A DNA stretch of 64,000 bases from Scheffersomyces stipitis CBS 6054. Lineage: Eukaryota > Ascomycota > Pichiomycetes > Serinales > Debaryomycetaceae. The stretch lies in assembly GCF_000209165.1 (NCBI RefSeq), contig NC_009048.1, positions 186,001 to 250,000 of the forward strand, given 5' to 3'. Under the pieces are notes generated by a model. It saw only the letters and a list, made by a program, of their open reading frames with translations, searched no databases and was not told where the DNA came from. Positions 49,119 through 59,794 of this stretch are shown in pieces. Every line of letters starts with the position of its first letter. The stretch's first letter is position 1. Made by a program: the position numbers and the translations under genes.

Positions 49119-49718
49119 GCAATGTAGTAATGAGTTACGTAAAAATGTGTTTAACATATCAGTTAAATGAGAGTATCCATTGCAAGTTTTCTATTCATAG
49201 TTTTCCTTCATCGACTTCAGGCTCTAGTTACTAGTTGGAATACACCACTTGTGTTGAATCGTATTTGGTGTCATGTTAGAATCAAACGGTATTATGCTAG
49301 TGGAAAGATTTTATTTCAAGCTTTCTCGGCTTCTTTTTTATGGATTCTTAATTTTATTCGAAAATGAACCAAAAACTCAAATAAACCAAATGCAACTAGA
49401 AACAAATTGATTTGAAAACGATACAGTTGTAACAATCACTGTACATCCAAATGTCCCCACCCTCTGCAACAACAATATTGCAATTCAACTATGGCATTCT
49501 CATTGACTAGCACCTTTTCGTTTACATACTGGGACCACCTGATTATACTAGTACTATGTACAGGTCTTTTTTGCGATCGAAATCATAAAAAATTTCAACC
49601 AGTGACATCAAGATTTCAGATTGAACCTTCAGACCTACTCCCAGTTTGAATATTATACACGTACCTTTTGCAAAGGATACACATCACATAGAACATAAAA
49701 ACGATCTTTACACACGTG

Positions 49719-50279
49719 ATGTTGACAAACATTGGTATCTACGGCAGAATGCTCGCTAAGAGTTCTAGAAACAGTGGTTTGAGGCAGGTGTATAATGTCC
49801 GTCTTAATTCTTCCTCCACATCTACCACGTTGAGCTGGGCCGAATATTTCAAATTGAAGAAACAAAACAACATCATCAACACTGGAGCATCAGTGTTTAC
49901 TGGTCTTGCGGGCGGTTTTGTCACCTTGACCTACTTGGGTAACATCCAAGTCGATGTAGAAAAGCCAATTATGGGCTTGGATCCATTGATGGTGTTGGGA
50001 GGTGCTGTTTTTCTTGGTGCAGGTTTTGGCTATTTGTTGGGACCCTTTGCTGGTACCTCTGTGTTCAAGTTGAAGAACAAGTCGACGTTGACTCAGTACA
50101 TGGCCAGAGACAAGGAGTTCTTGTCCAGAATCAGGGCCAAGAGAGTTGATCCTTCGTCGCAGAGTTTCTCCAACCCTGTCCCTGACTACTACGGTGAAAA
50201 GATCTATTCATTGCAAGGCTACAAGCAATGGTTGCGTGACTGTAATGCCTTCAGAAGAAAGGCTAAGGAATTCCTTTAG
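49719..50279 (+). CDS. PAM17: Pam17, presequence translocase motor subunit
   Basis: Inner-membrane protein of the TIM23 import motor that organises Pam16/Pam18 with Tim44. 186 residues from the ATG at 49719. A basic presequence is followed by two membrane spans: TGASVFTGLAGGFVTLTYLG and PLMVLGGAVFLGAGFGYLLGPF. The VDVEKPIMGLDPLMVLGGAV loop is the family signature. A CACGTG box abuts this ATG (49713-49718), so the Met at 49749 (MLAKSSRNSG) could be the true start; both give a plausible presequence. Confidence 0.93.
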   Translation: MLTNIGIYGRMLAKSSRNSGLRQVYNVRLNSSSTSTTLSWAEYFKLKKQNNIINTGASVFTGLAGGFVTLTYLGNIQVDVEKPIMGLDPLMVLGGAVFLGAGFGYLLGPFAGTSVFKLKNKSTLTQYMARDKEFLSRIRAKRVDPSSQSFSNPVPDYYGEKIYSLQGYKQWLRDCNAFRRKAKEFL

Positions 50280-51462
50280 ACGACGTCCCTGTCTTCCTGG
50301 CAAGTCAATACGTAAGACCGTAGAACCTTGGAGCTTTGAGAGCTTTTGGTTCAAGATGCTTGCTGTCACTGGACTACTTCAACTACACGATTCTTCTTTT
50401 GTATATAACACCATTCCACATAACCCTCCGTATGGTCTTGTATTTGATACTAGTATACACCTTAGCATTTTGATCCTTGTAGCCTCACAGAACGTACAGC
50501 GAATTGTAAATCAGAGCAAAGTATCTACCAATTGTAGAATCGCTTACGAGCCGCCGAAATTGAGTCGAGATTCATTACCAAAATGTATTGCAAATTTCGT
50601 TTCCTTTCCAGACACAACGAAGCGACTAACTTAACATTTCTGGAGCATTTCTCAGACATCCCTAATCCGTTTATGGCTGCTAATTATTGTACAAAGTTGG
50701 TCTAATCATAGACAGAAACAGCTTTGACAGTTTCCCCAATGCAGCCTGCACTGCATGCAAACCCAGACACTTTGTTATAGTAGCCCTGAAAATGTCTGAC
50801 GAAAAAGATGTCAAAAAGCTTCCGATGTAAGCGAACCGGGACCTGTCCCGGCCAATGAGAAAGTCCGAAATGCTGCAGAACGACATTTTTCAAATGTCGC
50901 TCCTTGATGGATAAATTGGGGTAGGGAGTACTGGAGCTTTGATACAAAATTTCCAGCAAGAAATCGTTCTAAAGTGGTCAGCCACTTGACTACAGTGGAA
51001 TGTATGACCATTACAACTCTCTGACTGCCTGAGACACAGAATTGGCTGATTCAAGCCCAGCGAAAATCTTGATAATCAAGAGAGGTCGAAGTCGAATCAC
51101 GTGACTCACCCTCGGTGTCGGTTCAATAATAATATTGTTGACGCCGTGTCAGAATGCTAGCGGCTGGGAGAGAAAGCGTGGTGAGAAGAGACCGGGAATC
51201 GAGGTAATCTCATCGGGCAAAATTGCTAGATAGGATGTCGTGGATATGTCGTCAGAATACGTGAAGAATTGTGCTGTGCTGACCGGGGTTTAAGAGAGAC
51301 AGATACCATGGTGCCAGTTATGGACGGTAAAGTTTCTGGCCGAAATTGCCTCAAGGCTGCCAGTGAGAGCCATGATATTTCCGCGCATAATCCGGTGACC
51401 CCGGAAGACGCCGGAATGCAGTCATGCTCATCTCAAGTGTCGGAGTCCGATAGAGCCAGACG

Positions 51463-51517
51463 GACAGCAGACAGCAGACAGCAGACAGCAGACAGCAAAC
51501 AGCAAACAGCAAACAGA
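51463..51517. repeat. Heptamer tandem array (GACAGCA)n
   Basis: Five GACAGCA units, then two AACAGCA and a partial unit. It is a simple tandem repeat without spacers, in the KGD1 upstream region. Confidence 0.9.
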
Positions 51518-51724
51518 TGAACAAACAGTCAATGGCAACGTACAAGAAGTGGGCAGCTCGTGTGGGTTAGCAATTGTAGCTGAAAAGCGCAGACAATTCC
51601 TGTTGCTGGAGTGGAAGAGTTATCGCAGACATTTAGTCCGCAAAATAATGCTAGTGTAGAAATTCAACCAAAAGCGAAGAATCAGACACTACAATTGAAT
51701 GTATATTTTCTGTAAAACTGTAGC

Positions 51725-51773
51725 CAGACATCAAACATCAGACATCAACCATCAGACATCAGACATCAGACAA
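51725..51773. repeat. Heptamer tandem array (CAGACAT)n
   Basis: Seven 7 bp units, four of them exact CAGACAT and three with one to two changes. It lies 208 bp from the other heptamer array and about 400 bp upstream of the KGD1 ATG. Confidence 0.9.
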
Positions 51774-52169
51774 CTTTCCGTTTTCTCTACATACACCACA
51801 ATCAGCTTGCTCCACTCTACCGAAAGAGCCCAGCCATTGTCACTGCTAAAAGTTCCGACTTCTCGGAGCCCCTGCTGCTCCCATTACCTCTTTGCCGACC
51901 CCAGGCTCCGAAGTGTGCATTTTGCATCTGTAAGGTTTGTCGCAGTCGTACGCTTCCTAAAAGTCGCAAAGCCAACGTTTCCCGGATTTTCGATTTTTGG
52001 TTTTCTGTATAGACGTCAAGGTTGAAGTGAAAAATGAGGCCAACCATGAAACAAAAGTTTTGCACCGAATTTTTCAAATTAAATTTTGCTTTGTTTTCTT
52101 TTCCTCAAAACTGGCGAACGAATTGTTTCAAGGACGTTTCTAGGAACACTCCTCATCACCAAAGTCATT

Positions 52170-55100
52170 ATGCTCAAGGCTTTTAGAAATGTCGTGCCTC
52201 GCGGCCAGCTCTTGCGGGCTCTGGCCAGGCCATCCCTCAGATCGATGGCTCCTTTGACATCTTCCACATCCATCAGATCCACCAACTCAATCCGTTGCTT
52301 TGCAACTGGAACCGACTCTTTCTTGCAGGGAAACAACTCCAACTACATTGACGAAATGTACGATGCCTGGAGACAAGACCCTTCATCGGTGCATGCCTCC
52401 TGGAACGCCTACTTCAAGAACATTGAGTCCTCTAACATTCCGCCCTCGCAGGCTTTCCAGGCTCCTCCTACTATCGTTCCTACCGTTAGTGGCGGTGCTG
52501 CCGGCTTTGTCCCTGGTTCTAACCCCATCAGTGAGGATGTTGTCACTCATTTGAAAGTGCAATTGTTGGTCCGTGCTTATCAAGTCAGGGGTCATCAGAA
52601 GGCCAAGATCGACCCATTGGGTATCTCGTTTGGCGACAACAGCGATACCCCCAAGGAGTTGACCTTGGACTATTATGGCTTCACAGATGTCGACTTGAAC
52701 AAGCAAATCACCTTGGGTCCAGGTATCTTGCCTAGATTCGCTGAAGCCGGCAAGAAGTCATTGACATTGCGCGAAATCATCGAGAACTGTGAAAAGCTTT
52801 ACTGTCAATCTTACGGTGTCGAGTACGTTCACATCCCTTCCAAGGAGCAATGTGATTGGTTGAGAGAGAGAATCGAAATTCCACAACCTTTCAAGTACTC
52901 CGCTGACCAGAAGAGACAAATCTTGGACCGTTTGATCTGGTCGTGTTCGTTCGAATCCTTCTTGGCTACCAAGTTCCCTAACGACAAGAGATTTGGTTTA
53001 GAAGGTGCCGAAGCTGTTGTTCCAGGTATGAAAGCCTTGATCGATACTTCCGTCGAGTTCGGTGTAGAAGACATCGTCATCGGTATGCCTCACAGAGGTA
53101 GATTAAACATGTTGTCCAACGTCGTAAGAAAGCCTAACGAATCTATCTTCTCGGAATTCACCGGTTCCAAAGAATTCGACGAAGGCTCTGGTGACGTGAA
53201 GTACCACTTGGGTATGAACTACGCCAGACCCACTACTTCTGGTAAGTTTGTCAACTTGTCCATTGTTGCCAACCCTTCGCATTTGGAGGCTGAAGATGGT
53301 GTTGTTTTGGGTAAGACCAGAGCCATTCAACAATACAAGAACGATATCGGTGACTACAAGAGAGCCATGCCCATCTTGTTACATGGTGATGCTGCTTTCG
53401 CTGGTCAAGGTGTAGTCTATGAAACCATGGGTTTCGCCCATTTGCCAGCCTACTCTACCGGTGGTACTATTCACATCATCGTGAACAACCAGATCGGTTT
53501 CACCACGGATCCTAGATACTCGAGATCGACTTTGTACCCATCCGATATCGCTAAAGCCTCCAACTCCCCTATCTTCCACGTCAATGCTGATGATGTCGAA
53601 GCTTGTATCTTCGTCTTCAACTTGGCTGCTGAGTGGAGAGCTACTTTCCATTCCGATGTTATTATTGACGTTGTAGGCTACCGTAAGCATGGTCATAATG
53701 AAACTGATCAACCTGCATTTACCCAACCGCTCATGTACAAGAAGATCGCTGAAAAGAAGTCTGTTCTTGAATACTACACCAACCAGTTGATCCAGGAAGG
53801 CACCTTCACCACTGAAGACATCAGCGAACACAAGAAGTGGGTATGGAACTTATTGGAAGACTACTTTGCTAAGTCCAAGGAATACGTTCCAACTTCCAGA
53901 GAGTGGTTGACCACTCCATGGGAAGACTTCAAGTCTCCTAAGGAGTTGGCTACCGAAGTCTTGCCACACTTGCCTACTGCTGTAGATGAAGAGACCTTAA
54001 AGAAGATCGGAAAGGCCATCTCGGAAGCTCCGGAAGGTTTTGAGATTCACAGAAACTTGAAGCGTATTTTGAATACCAGAAACAAGACCGTTGAAACTGG
54101 TGAAGGTATTGACTGGGCTACTGGTGAAGCTTTGGCTTTCGGTACTTTAGCCTTGGAAGGCTATCACGTCAGAGTATCTGGTCAAGATGTGGAAAGAGGT
54201 ACCTTCTCGCAACGTCACGCTGTGTTGCACGACCAGCAGTCGGAAAAGACCTACACCCCATTGAATCACTTATCTGAAGAGCAAGGGGCTTTTGTTATCT
54301 CCAACTCCTCCTTGTCTGAATACGGTGTCTTGGGTTTCGAATACGGTTACTCGTTGACTTCGCCAGATGCCTTAGTTCAATGGGAAGCTCAATTCGGTGA
54401 CTTTGCTAACACCGGACAAGTCATCATGGATCAGTTCATTGCTAGTGCTGAGTCCAAGTGGAAGCAGCGTTCTGGTTTAGTGTTGTCATTGCCTCATGGT
54501 TACGATGGTCAAGGTCCAGAACACTCGTCCGGTAGAATCGAGAGATACTTGCAGATGTGTAACGAAGACCAGCGTTATTTCCCATCTCCATCCAAGTTGG
54601 AACGTCAACACCAGGATTGTAACTTCCAGGTCGCTTACCCTACTACCCCTGCCAACTTGTTTCACTTGTTACGTCGTCAAATGCATAGACAGTTCAGAAA
54701 GCCATTGGCTCTCTTTTTCTCCAAGTCGTTATTGCGTCACCCATTAGCCAGATCCGACTTGTCTGAGTTCACCAACGACTCTCACTTCCAATGGATCATT
54801 GAAGACGCCGAATATGGCAAGACCATTGCACCAAAGGAAGAGATAAAACGTGTCGTCCTCTGTTCAGGTCAAGTATTCACTGCCTTGCACAAGAAGCGTG
54901 CTGCTATTGAAGACAAAACCACTGCCTTTATCAAGATTGAGCAGGTGCATCCATTCCCATTCGCCCAGTTGCGTGATGCCTTGGACTCGCACCCTAACCT
55001 CGAAGACTTGGTCTGGTGTCAAGAAGAACCATTGAACATGGGTTCGTACTCGTTCGTATCTCCACGTATAACCACTACCTTGGCTGAAACCGAAAACCAT

Positions 55101-55217
55101 AAGGGTTTGACCTTGCGTTATGCCGGTCGTGACCCATCGGCTTCTGTTGCTGCTGGTTCTAAGGCTATGCACACTGCTCAAGAAGAGGCCTTCTTGAACG
55201 AAACCTTCCAAGTTTAA
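52170..55217 (+). CDS. KGD1: 2-oxoglutarate dehydrogenase E1
   Basis: Thiamine-diphosphate E1 component of the mitochondrial 2-oxoglutarate dehydrogenase complex in the TCA cycle. It has 1015 residues from the ATG at 52170 (S. cerevisiae Kgd1 1014); the frame is open upstream without an ATG. A mitochondrial presequence ([20 protein letters not shown]) precedes the E1o N-terminal motif [21 protein letters not shown]. Then come [18 protein letters not shown], the active-site region with [28 protein letters not shown] and [11 protein letters not shown] (ThDP/Mg), and a C-terminal transketolase-like domain ([19 protein letters not shown]). Leucine is nearly all TTG; an in-frame CTG falls in the presequence. 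Confidence 0.97.
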   Translation: MLKAFRNVVPRGQLLRALARPSLRSMAPLTSSTSIRSTNSIRCFATGTDSFLQGNNSNYIDEMYDAWRQDPSSVHASWNAYFKNIESSNIPPSQAFQAPPTIVPTVSGGAAGFVPGSNPISEDVVTHLKVQLLVRAYQVRGHQKAKIDPLGISFGDNSDTPKELTLDYYGFTDVDLNKQITLGPGILPRFAEAGKKSLTLREIIENCEKLYCQSYGVEYVHIPSKEQCDWLRERIEIPQPFKYSADQKRQILDRLIWSCSFESFLATKFPNDKRFGLEGAEAVVPGMKALIDTSVEFGVEDIVIGMPHRGRLNMLSNVVRKPNESIFSEFTGSKEFDEGSGDVKYHLGMNYARPTTSGKFVNLSIVANPSHLEAEDGVVLGKTRAIQQYKNDIGDYKRAMPILLHGDAAFAGQGVVYETMGFAHLPAYSTGGTIHIIVNNQIGFTTDPRYSRSTLYPSDIAKASNSPIFHVNADDVEACIFVFNLAAEWRATFHSDVIIDVVGYRKHGHNETDQPAFTQPLMYKKIAEKKSVLEYYTNQLIQEGTFTTEDISEHKKWVWNLLEDYFAKSKEYVPTSREWLTTPWEDFKSPKELATEVLPHLPTAVDEETLKKIGKAISEAPEGFEIHRNLKRILNTRNKTVETGEGIDWATGEALAFGTLALEGYHVRVSGQDVERGTFSQRHAVLHDQQSEKTYTPLNHLSEEQGAFVISNSSLSEYGVLGFEYGYSLTSPDALVQWEAQFGDFANTGQVIMDQFIASAESKWKQRSGLVLSLPHGYDGQGPEHSSGRIERYLQMCNEDQRYFPSPSKLERQHQDCNFQVAYPTTPANLFHLLRRQMHRQFRKPLALFFSKSLLRHPLARSDLSEFTNDSHFQWIIEDAEYGKTIAPKEEIKRVVLCSGQVFTALHKKRAAIEDKTTAFIKIEQVHPFPFAQLRDALDSHPNLEDLVWCQEEPLNMGSYSFVSPRITTTLAETENHKGLTLRYAGRDPSASVAAGSKAMHTAQEEAFLNETFQV

Positions 55218-55965
55218 TTGAAATGCATGAAAATTACGCTACTTGCTAGTTACTAATTGTTTTGTTACGTTTGAAGCTTCCTATATGTTTTTTTAGAATG
55301 GTAGGAGACCTGCCGAGTATTTCATTTGAACCTTTATGATTTTACATATTCCTTTTATATTTATTGATTTTACAAAATGTTGATTTTTAGAGAATTCAAT
55401 GTAGTAGGCCTATTCGCTTAATTCTATTCTCGCTTGTAGAGTCTGTGATAATAGAATATAGTAACAGTATTTGTTTAAGAAAATTTCCAGTGCTGTAGTT
55501 TGTATTACTGAGTCGTAAAAAGTGTTACCTGAAGGAAGTGAAGCAAAATCTATAAAAAAGTTTATGCTACACCAAATACAGTATCAGTATAGGACGTCTC
55601 CTTCCCTTCGGTCATTGTCCTACACTTTGGTGTAGAAAGTCCACCCTGAACGATGGATCCAAAATCCGTGTGCAATTTGGGAATTACTCTAATCCGGACC
55701 CCTCCAAAAACGATCGGTTGCAGAATGAGAAAAAAGTTTCGCAGTTTGCGGATATATGTTTAACCCGAAGTGTAGAATTCGTTTATCCGTTGAAAGATAT
55801 GGAGGAGATAGTATTATTCAACTGGACCCCTTTCAGCACGGAGTATAGATTCGGGGCTTAATCCGGTGATCCTCTTTTCCTCTTGCAGTGTAGAAAAAGT
55901 ACTTGGTATATTTAGAACAATCTTTTCCTACCCAATTCGATTAAAATGGCTGCAACACACTGAAT
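55218..55965. promoter_or_regulatory. KGD1 3' / monooxygenase promoter region
   Basis: 748 bp. Contains a long hairpin (55567-55635) and an array of ATCCG boxes (55664, 55690, 55749 inverse, 55785, 55860) upstream of the FAD monooxygenase. A short open frame at 55670 lacks an ATG and is not called. Confidence 0.5.
55567..55635. repeat. Two-stem hairpin: CTACACCAAA/TTTGGTGTAG and TAGGAC/GTCCTA
   Basis: The outer stem is 10 bp (55567-55576 with 55626-55635) and the inner stem is 6 bp perfect (55590-55595 with 55617-55622), extendable with one mismatch, and the loop is C/T-rich. The whole is about 69 bp, 330 bp upstream of the monooxygenase ATG. It could be an RNA structure, a palindromic binding site or the trace of a small inverted-repeat element. 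Confidence 0.55.
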
Positions 55966-57321
55966 ATGACCCCTACAATGACAATTACACAGTCAAGAAT
56001 TCCAACTTCTTCCATTTCCCTACATTTCATTGTTGTTGGTGCTGGTTTGGGTGGAGTAACGGCTTCGATTGCTCTCACCTTAGCTGGGCATAAGGTGACC
56101 GTTTTAGAAGCTGCTCCCATATTAGGCGAAGTTGGTGCTGGGATACAGATTCCTCCTCCTTCAGTTAAGATTCTTCAGGCTATTGGAGCCTTGGACGAAG
56201 TACTCTCCAATGCTACTTTTCCTCGTGAGTTTCAGATTCATAGTTGGAAAGAAGGCAAGATTATTTCCAAACAGAACTTGATCCCCTACACTATGGAAAA
56301 GTACAATTCTCACTACTTGCACATTCATCGGGCCGACTACCATCGAGCCTTGGTTAACCGAGCCATTGAAGTCGGAGTTGAGATTGTTTTGGATGCCCGG
56401 GTCAACCACATTGATTTTGAAAAGGCCACCGTTGCTACTGCTCGTGGAGAAGTTTATTCTGGGGACGTCGTAGTTGGATTCGATGGCATAAAGTCTCGCT
56501 TGAGATCCTTCATTTTGGGCTACGAAGACTTACCTTACGACACAGGCGATCTTGCCTATAGGGCAATAATCAAAGTAAGCGAAATGAAGAAGGATCCGGA
56601 GCTTGTTCCTTTCATTGAAGAACCAAACATACACTTCTGGTGGGGTCCTCGATGCCATGTTGTATTATATTTATTGCAAGGCGGTGAGAGTTGCAATGTT
56701 GTCATACTTACACCAGATACCTTGCCTAAAGATGAAGCAGTTCAGCCTGCCAAGGTAGAGGAGTTATTGGAGTTGTTTAAGGACTGGGATCCAAGATTGA
56801 ACTCCATCTTTAAAAACATACATAGTACCAGCAAATGGAGATTGCAAAATTCAAGAGAATTATCCACATGGACACATGAAGAAGGAAATGTGATCATCTT
56901 GGGAGATGCATCGCATGCCACTTTGCCCTACTTGGCATCCGGAGCCTCTCAAGCCTTGGAAGATGCTGCGGTATTGGCAGGTTTGTTCGGCAGAATTGAA
57001 CATCGGGGCCAGATTCATGATCTTCTCAATCTAACGGAATCTTTGAGAAAATGGAGATCTACTCAAGTTGTCCAAGGTTCCACTCAATGCAGAAATATCT
57101 ACCATTTACCAGATGGTAAAGAACAACAGTTAAGAGATATGAAATTGCAAATCTCTCCTCCAAAGATCGGCTGTCCCAACAGGTGGAGAGATCCTGTTTT
57201 CCAGGAATTTTTATGGGGTTACGAAGCGTTTGACGAGGCTGAAAGAGGGTGGGCAGAGTATAAGAAGGGAAAGATTGCGAAGTACACCTTCGATCTGCTT
57301 TACGATGAAGTGAAATTATAG
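55966..57321 (+). CDS. FAD-dependent aromatic monooxygenase, salicylate-hydroxylase-like
   Basis: Flavoprotein hydroxylase of the UbiH/salicylate hydroxylase family, 451 residues. FAD-binding GAGLGG at residues 25-30 with the following acidic residue in VTVLEA, the GD motif GDASHATLPYLASGASQALEDA (starting near residue 313) and the interdomain DG motif in VVGFDGIKSRLR are intact. Such enzymes hydroxylate and often decarboxylate aromatic acids with NAD(P)H; substrate is not readable. The first 20 residues are Thr/Ser-rich with no clear targeting signal, and the C-terminus VKL is not a convincing peroxisomal signal. It converges with a Gfo/Idh/MocA gene (56 bp), and a QutR-like gene lies 5.5 kb away, so an aromatic catabolic role is likely but inferred. 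Confidence 0.85.
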   Translation: MTPTMTITQSRIPTSSISLHFIVVGAGLGGVTASIALTLAGHKVTVLEAAPILGEVGAGIQIPPPSVKILQAIGALDEVLSNATFPREFQIHSWKEGKIISKQNLIPYTMEKYNSHYLHIHRADYHRALVNRAIEVGVEIVLDARVNHIDFEKATVATARGEVYSGDVVVGFDGIKSRLRSFILGYEDLPYDTGDLAYRAIIKVSEMKKDPELVPFIEEPNIHFWWGPRCHVVLYLLQGGESCNVVILTPDTLPKDEAVQPAKVEELLELFKDWDPRLNSIFKNIHSTSKWRLQNSRELSTWTHEEGNVIILGDASHATLPYLASGASQALEDAAVLAGLFGRIEHRGQIHDLLNLTESLRKWRSTQVVQGSTQCRNIYHLPDGKEQQLRDMKLQISPPKIGCPNRWRDPVFQEFLWGYEAFDEAERGWAEYKKGKIAKYTFDLLYDEVKL

Positions 57322-57377
57322 TTACTTTCCATATAAAATACCATTACTTACCTATATCTAATTACCTATATATACCT

Positions 57378-58760
57378 CTAATGAACTGTAGACTCCAAAT
57401 ATCGATTTAAGAGGTCAAAATCTGCCTTAATAGTATCAATGCTCTCAACATACTGAGGCATTCCGGTTTCAATTGACTTCGTAACGGCTTCGATACAAAG
57501 TAAGGCTCTAATGGCGTCTTCTCCTGAACACTTGACTTCGGTTTCATCTCCCTTCAACAAATTCACAAAGTGGTCGAGTTGCAAGTCAAAAGGTTTGGGT
57601 TTCTCGACATATCTGTGAATGGGAGAGTCGTCCTTATAGTTGGGGGAGGGAGAAGGCGATGGAAGTAATTGTGTTGATGTATAACCGGTCTTTTCGTGTT
57701 CCATTTTTAATTGCTTACATTTTATTGGTTTTAACCAAGTCCTGTCGTCATTGACATTATTCGCAAGGCTGTTATCAACAGCTGGAGCGTTTCCGCCTTC
57801 TTCGTATTGATGGTATAACTTTAAATCCGGAACCGATATGGTTCCGTGGCTACCAAATATACGATAGAAGCCAGAAATTGAATCGTTAAAAGGAACAGTG
57901 GGGTTTTCACCTGTTCCAACTTCAAACAGAAAGGGTGAAGTAACGTTATCGGAACAGATGAAGGTACCTACACATCCGCTAGCAAATTTGATCGTGAGAG
58001 CTGCTCCTTCATCTACAAGCGGGTTTTCGCTGAAGGTTTGCTGACTTCCAAAACGATCGAGTCTTTGCTTCGAGAGGAGTTCGGCATAAACTTTTTCGAT
58101 GGGACCCATTAAGTATTGCAACAAGTCCAAGTCGTGGATGAGGTTGATCAAAAGGGTTCCACCACCTAACTCGATAGAAGATCTCCATGGTTTCTCGAGG
58201 AAATACGATGGAGGTTTACATAAGGTCCAGGTTCCTTGCATTGCTACCAACCTGCCCAACTTATCCAAGTTGTTCTTGGTAGTGATGATGTAAGGGTTGA
58301 ATCTTCTGTGATGGCCCACTAGCAATTTGACATTCTTATAGTAGCAGTACTGAATGAGAGTCATACAGTCGTGGGCATTTGGTGCGAGAGGTTTTTCTAC
58401 CAATAAGTGGATACCTCTCGAAGCCAATTCCATCCCGAGAGTGACATGTGTATGGTTGGGTGTAGCGATGATGGCTGCTTGAGGATACGGAACGGAGTTC
58501 GAGTCGCAGTACACGAACATCTCGTTCAAGTTCTTGAAGAGCAACGAGTTGTACTGCTGGGCAACTTTGGGCCCTTTAGCCGAGTGATCGACAATCGCAA
58601 AGAGCTTGCAGTCTGGACGGGAGACGATATGGGCAGCATGGCGTGGACCTATAAGTCCGGCACCAATGACGATGAACGAGATCGGGGCACTACTGGATAT
58701 GGTGGTTGAGGTGGGAGAGATATAGTCAGTTACATTCTCGAAGAAATCGGTTGAGTCCAT
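57378..58760 (-). CDS. Gfo/Idh/MocA-family NAD(P)-dependent oxidoreductase
   Basis: The 460-residue protein has an N-terminal Rossmann domain (GAGLIG at residues 33-38) and the family EKP motif (residues 122-124) in VEKPLAPNAHDC. This is followed by GHHRRFNPYI, then the C-terminal substrate domain with the conserved GGGTLLINLIHDLDLLQYL segment (metal-less His/Asp active site). The family oxidises sugars, inositols or related cyclic polyols. Substrate cannot be set from sequence; the adjacent monooxygenase and nearby QutR-like gene make a cyclic acid/polyol plausible. It converges on the monooxygenase with 56 bp. The first 20 residues are low-complexity Ser/Thr. Confidence 0.85.
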   Translation of the reverse strand: MDSTDFFENVTDYISPTSTTISSSAPISFIVIGAGLIGPRHAAHIVSRPDCKLFAIVDHSAKGPKVAQQYNSLLFKNLNEMFVYCDSNSVPYPQAAIIATPNHTHVTLGMELASRGIHLLVEKPLAPNAHDCMTLIQYCYYKNVKLLVGHHRRFNPYIITTKNNLDKLGRLVAMQGTWTLCKPPSYFLEKPWRSSIELGGGTLLINLIHDLDLLQYLMGPIEKVYAELLSKQRLDRFGSQQTFSENPLVDEGAALTIKFASGCVGTFICSDNVTSPFLFEVGTGENPTVPFNDSISGFYRIFGSHGTISVPDLKLYHQYEEGGNAPAVDNSLANNVNDDRTWLKPIKCKQLKMEHEKTGYTSTQLLPSPSPSPNYKDDSPIHRYVEKPKPFDLQLDHFVNLLKGDETEVKCSGEDAIRALLCIEAVTKSIETGMPQYVESIDTIKADFDLLNRYLESTVH

Positions 58761-59794
58761 TATACGGCTTAATTGTGGATAAAGAAAAAAATCAGAAAAG
58801 AAGAAATCAAGAAAAAATACTTTCGGGTGGAGAATCTAGCCGATATATATATATATTCTCGAACAAAAGCCACCAGGCACTAAGAAGGGGCTCCAGCTTC
58901 GGTGATACAGATACGCTGACCAAATTGGAAATCTGCCGTTGCTAACAAAGAAAATCCAGAAGGTGTGCGTCTGTAAATCCGAATCGAATGTGTAATTTGC
59001 CCCTAAAGGGAGATCGACCGATGAGGATTTCAAGGAAGAATGCCGAGCGGCTTCCAGGAGTTTGTTTTGTTTTTGACAAGACGATAACACGCGTGTCGCC
59101 TCGGCGAGTGTTAGCACCTCAAGATTGTCACAGTTGTAGCGTGAATTGTGGAAAGTGCTGAATAAATAAAACTGAATTTCGTATCCTCGTTATGTCACTG
59201 TAGAATCTCACTTTAGCTGCTAGTGAGATGCGAAAGTTGGCTGAAAAATTCGGAGGTCTTATCTATGTACACAATACGACAAGATACTATTCCATACACA
59301 TGGCCTCTGGCCAAGCACCTTCACTCTGTTTCTCACAGAGGGGTAAACCTTTCGGAACCGTGATTAGTATCATATGAATACGGGGATACACAGCGCCCGG
59401 TTGCCGTGTTGTGACGGAGATTCCTGGGCTGTTCCAACCGTAAAATTCCATTTCAAGGATAGTCACCCGATATGTTTTTTTCTCAGCCAAAACAACCGCG
59501 CCCAAGAGATAAGAACTGAGAGATAAGAAACCGCCCAAATAGGGAACAGCGCAGCAGCCGTGTACTGTATCTATGATGTCATCATTGTACTCCAAATTTC
59601 TCCTCTACAGCCTGCTTCGAAGACTCTTCATTACATTACAAACACAAATAGACACATACTGAATTACATAGTTAAATCCCTGTACTTGATTGTATGTAAA
59701 CGCTTACATACTTTTGTACATATATTAATAATATTATGCAGTAGTCGATTCATTTCTCTTCCACTCGGTTTTCTCCGCTCGGTTTTACTCTCTG
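58761..59794. other. Gfo/Idh/MocA upstream / lipase 3' region
   Basis: 1.03 kb, no gene recognised. A short alternating AT run (58843-58853) and a few CCG/CGG words are present. Confidence 0.4.

Larger units (their letters stand above)
48085..49718. promoter_or_regulatory. STH1 / PAM17 divergent intergenic region
   Basis: 1.6 kb. Holds the TTTGCACCCAT inverted pair flanking two ACGCG boxes (48793-48846), an AT microsatellite (49088-49116) and a CACGTG directly before the PAM17 ATG. No gene is seen. Confidence 0.5.
50280..52169. promoter_or_regulatory. PAM17-KGD1 intergenic region with two heptamer arrays
   Basis: 1.9 kb. CACGTG at 51098-51103, C/G-rich CCGG words at 51280-51420, and two 7 bp tandem arrays (51463-51517 and 51725-51773). 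Short minus-strand open frames near 50680-51010 overlap in two phases and are not called. Confidence 0.45.

Noticed and set aside
51269..51520. Short open frame running through the GACAGCA array
   Set aside because: Low-complexity, partly encoded by the repeat, no conserved features.
51463..51773. Repeat arrays as a CRISPR-like locus
   Set aside because: Units are 7 bp, directly tandem, with no spacers; the organism is eukaryotic.
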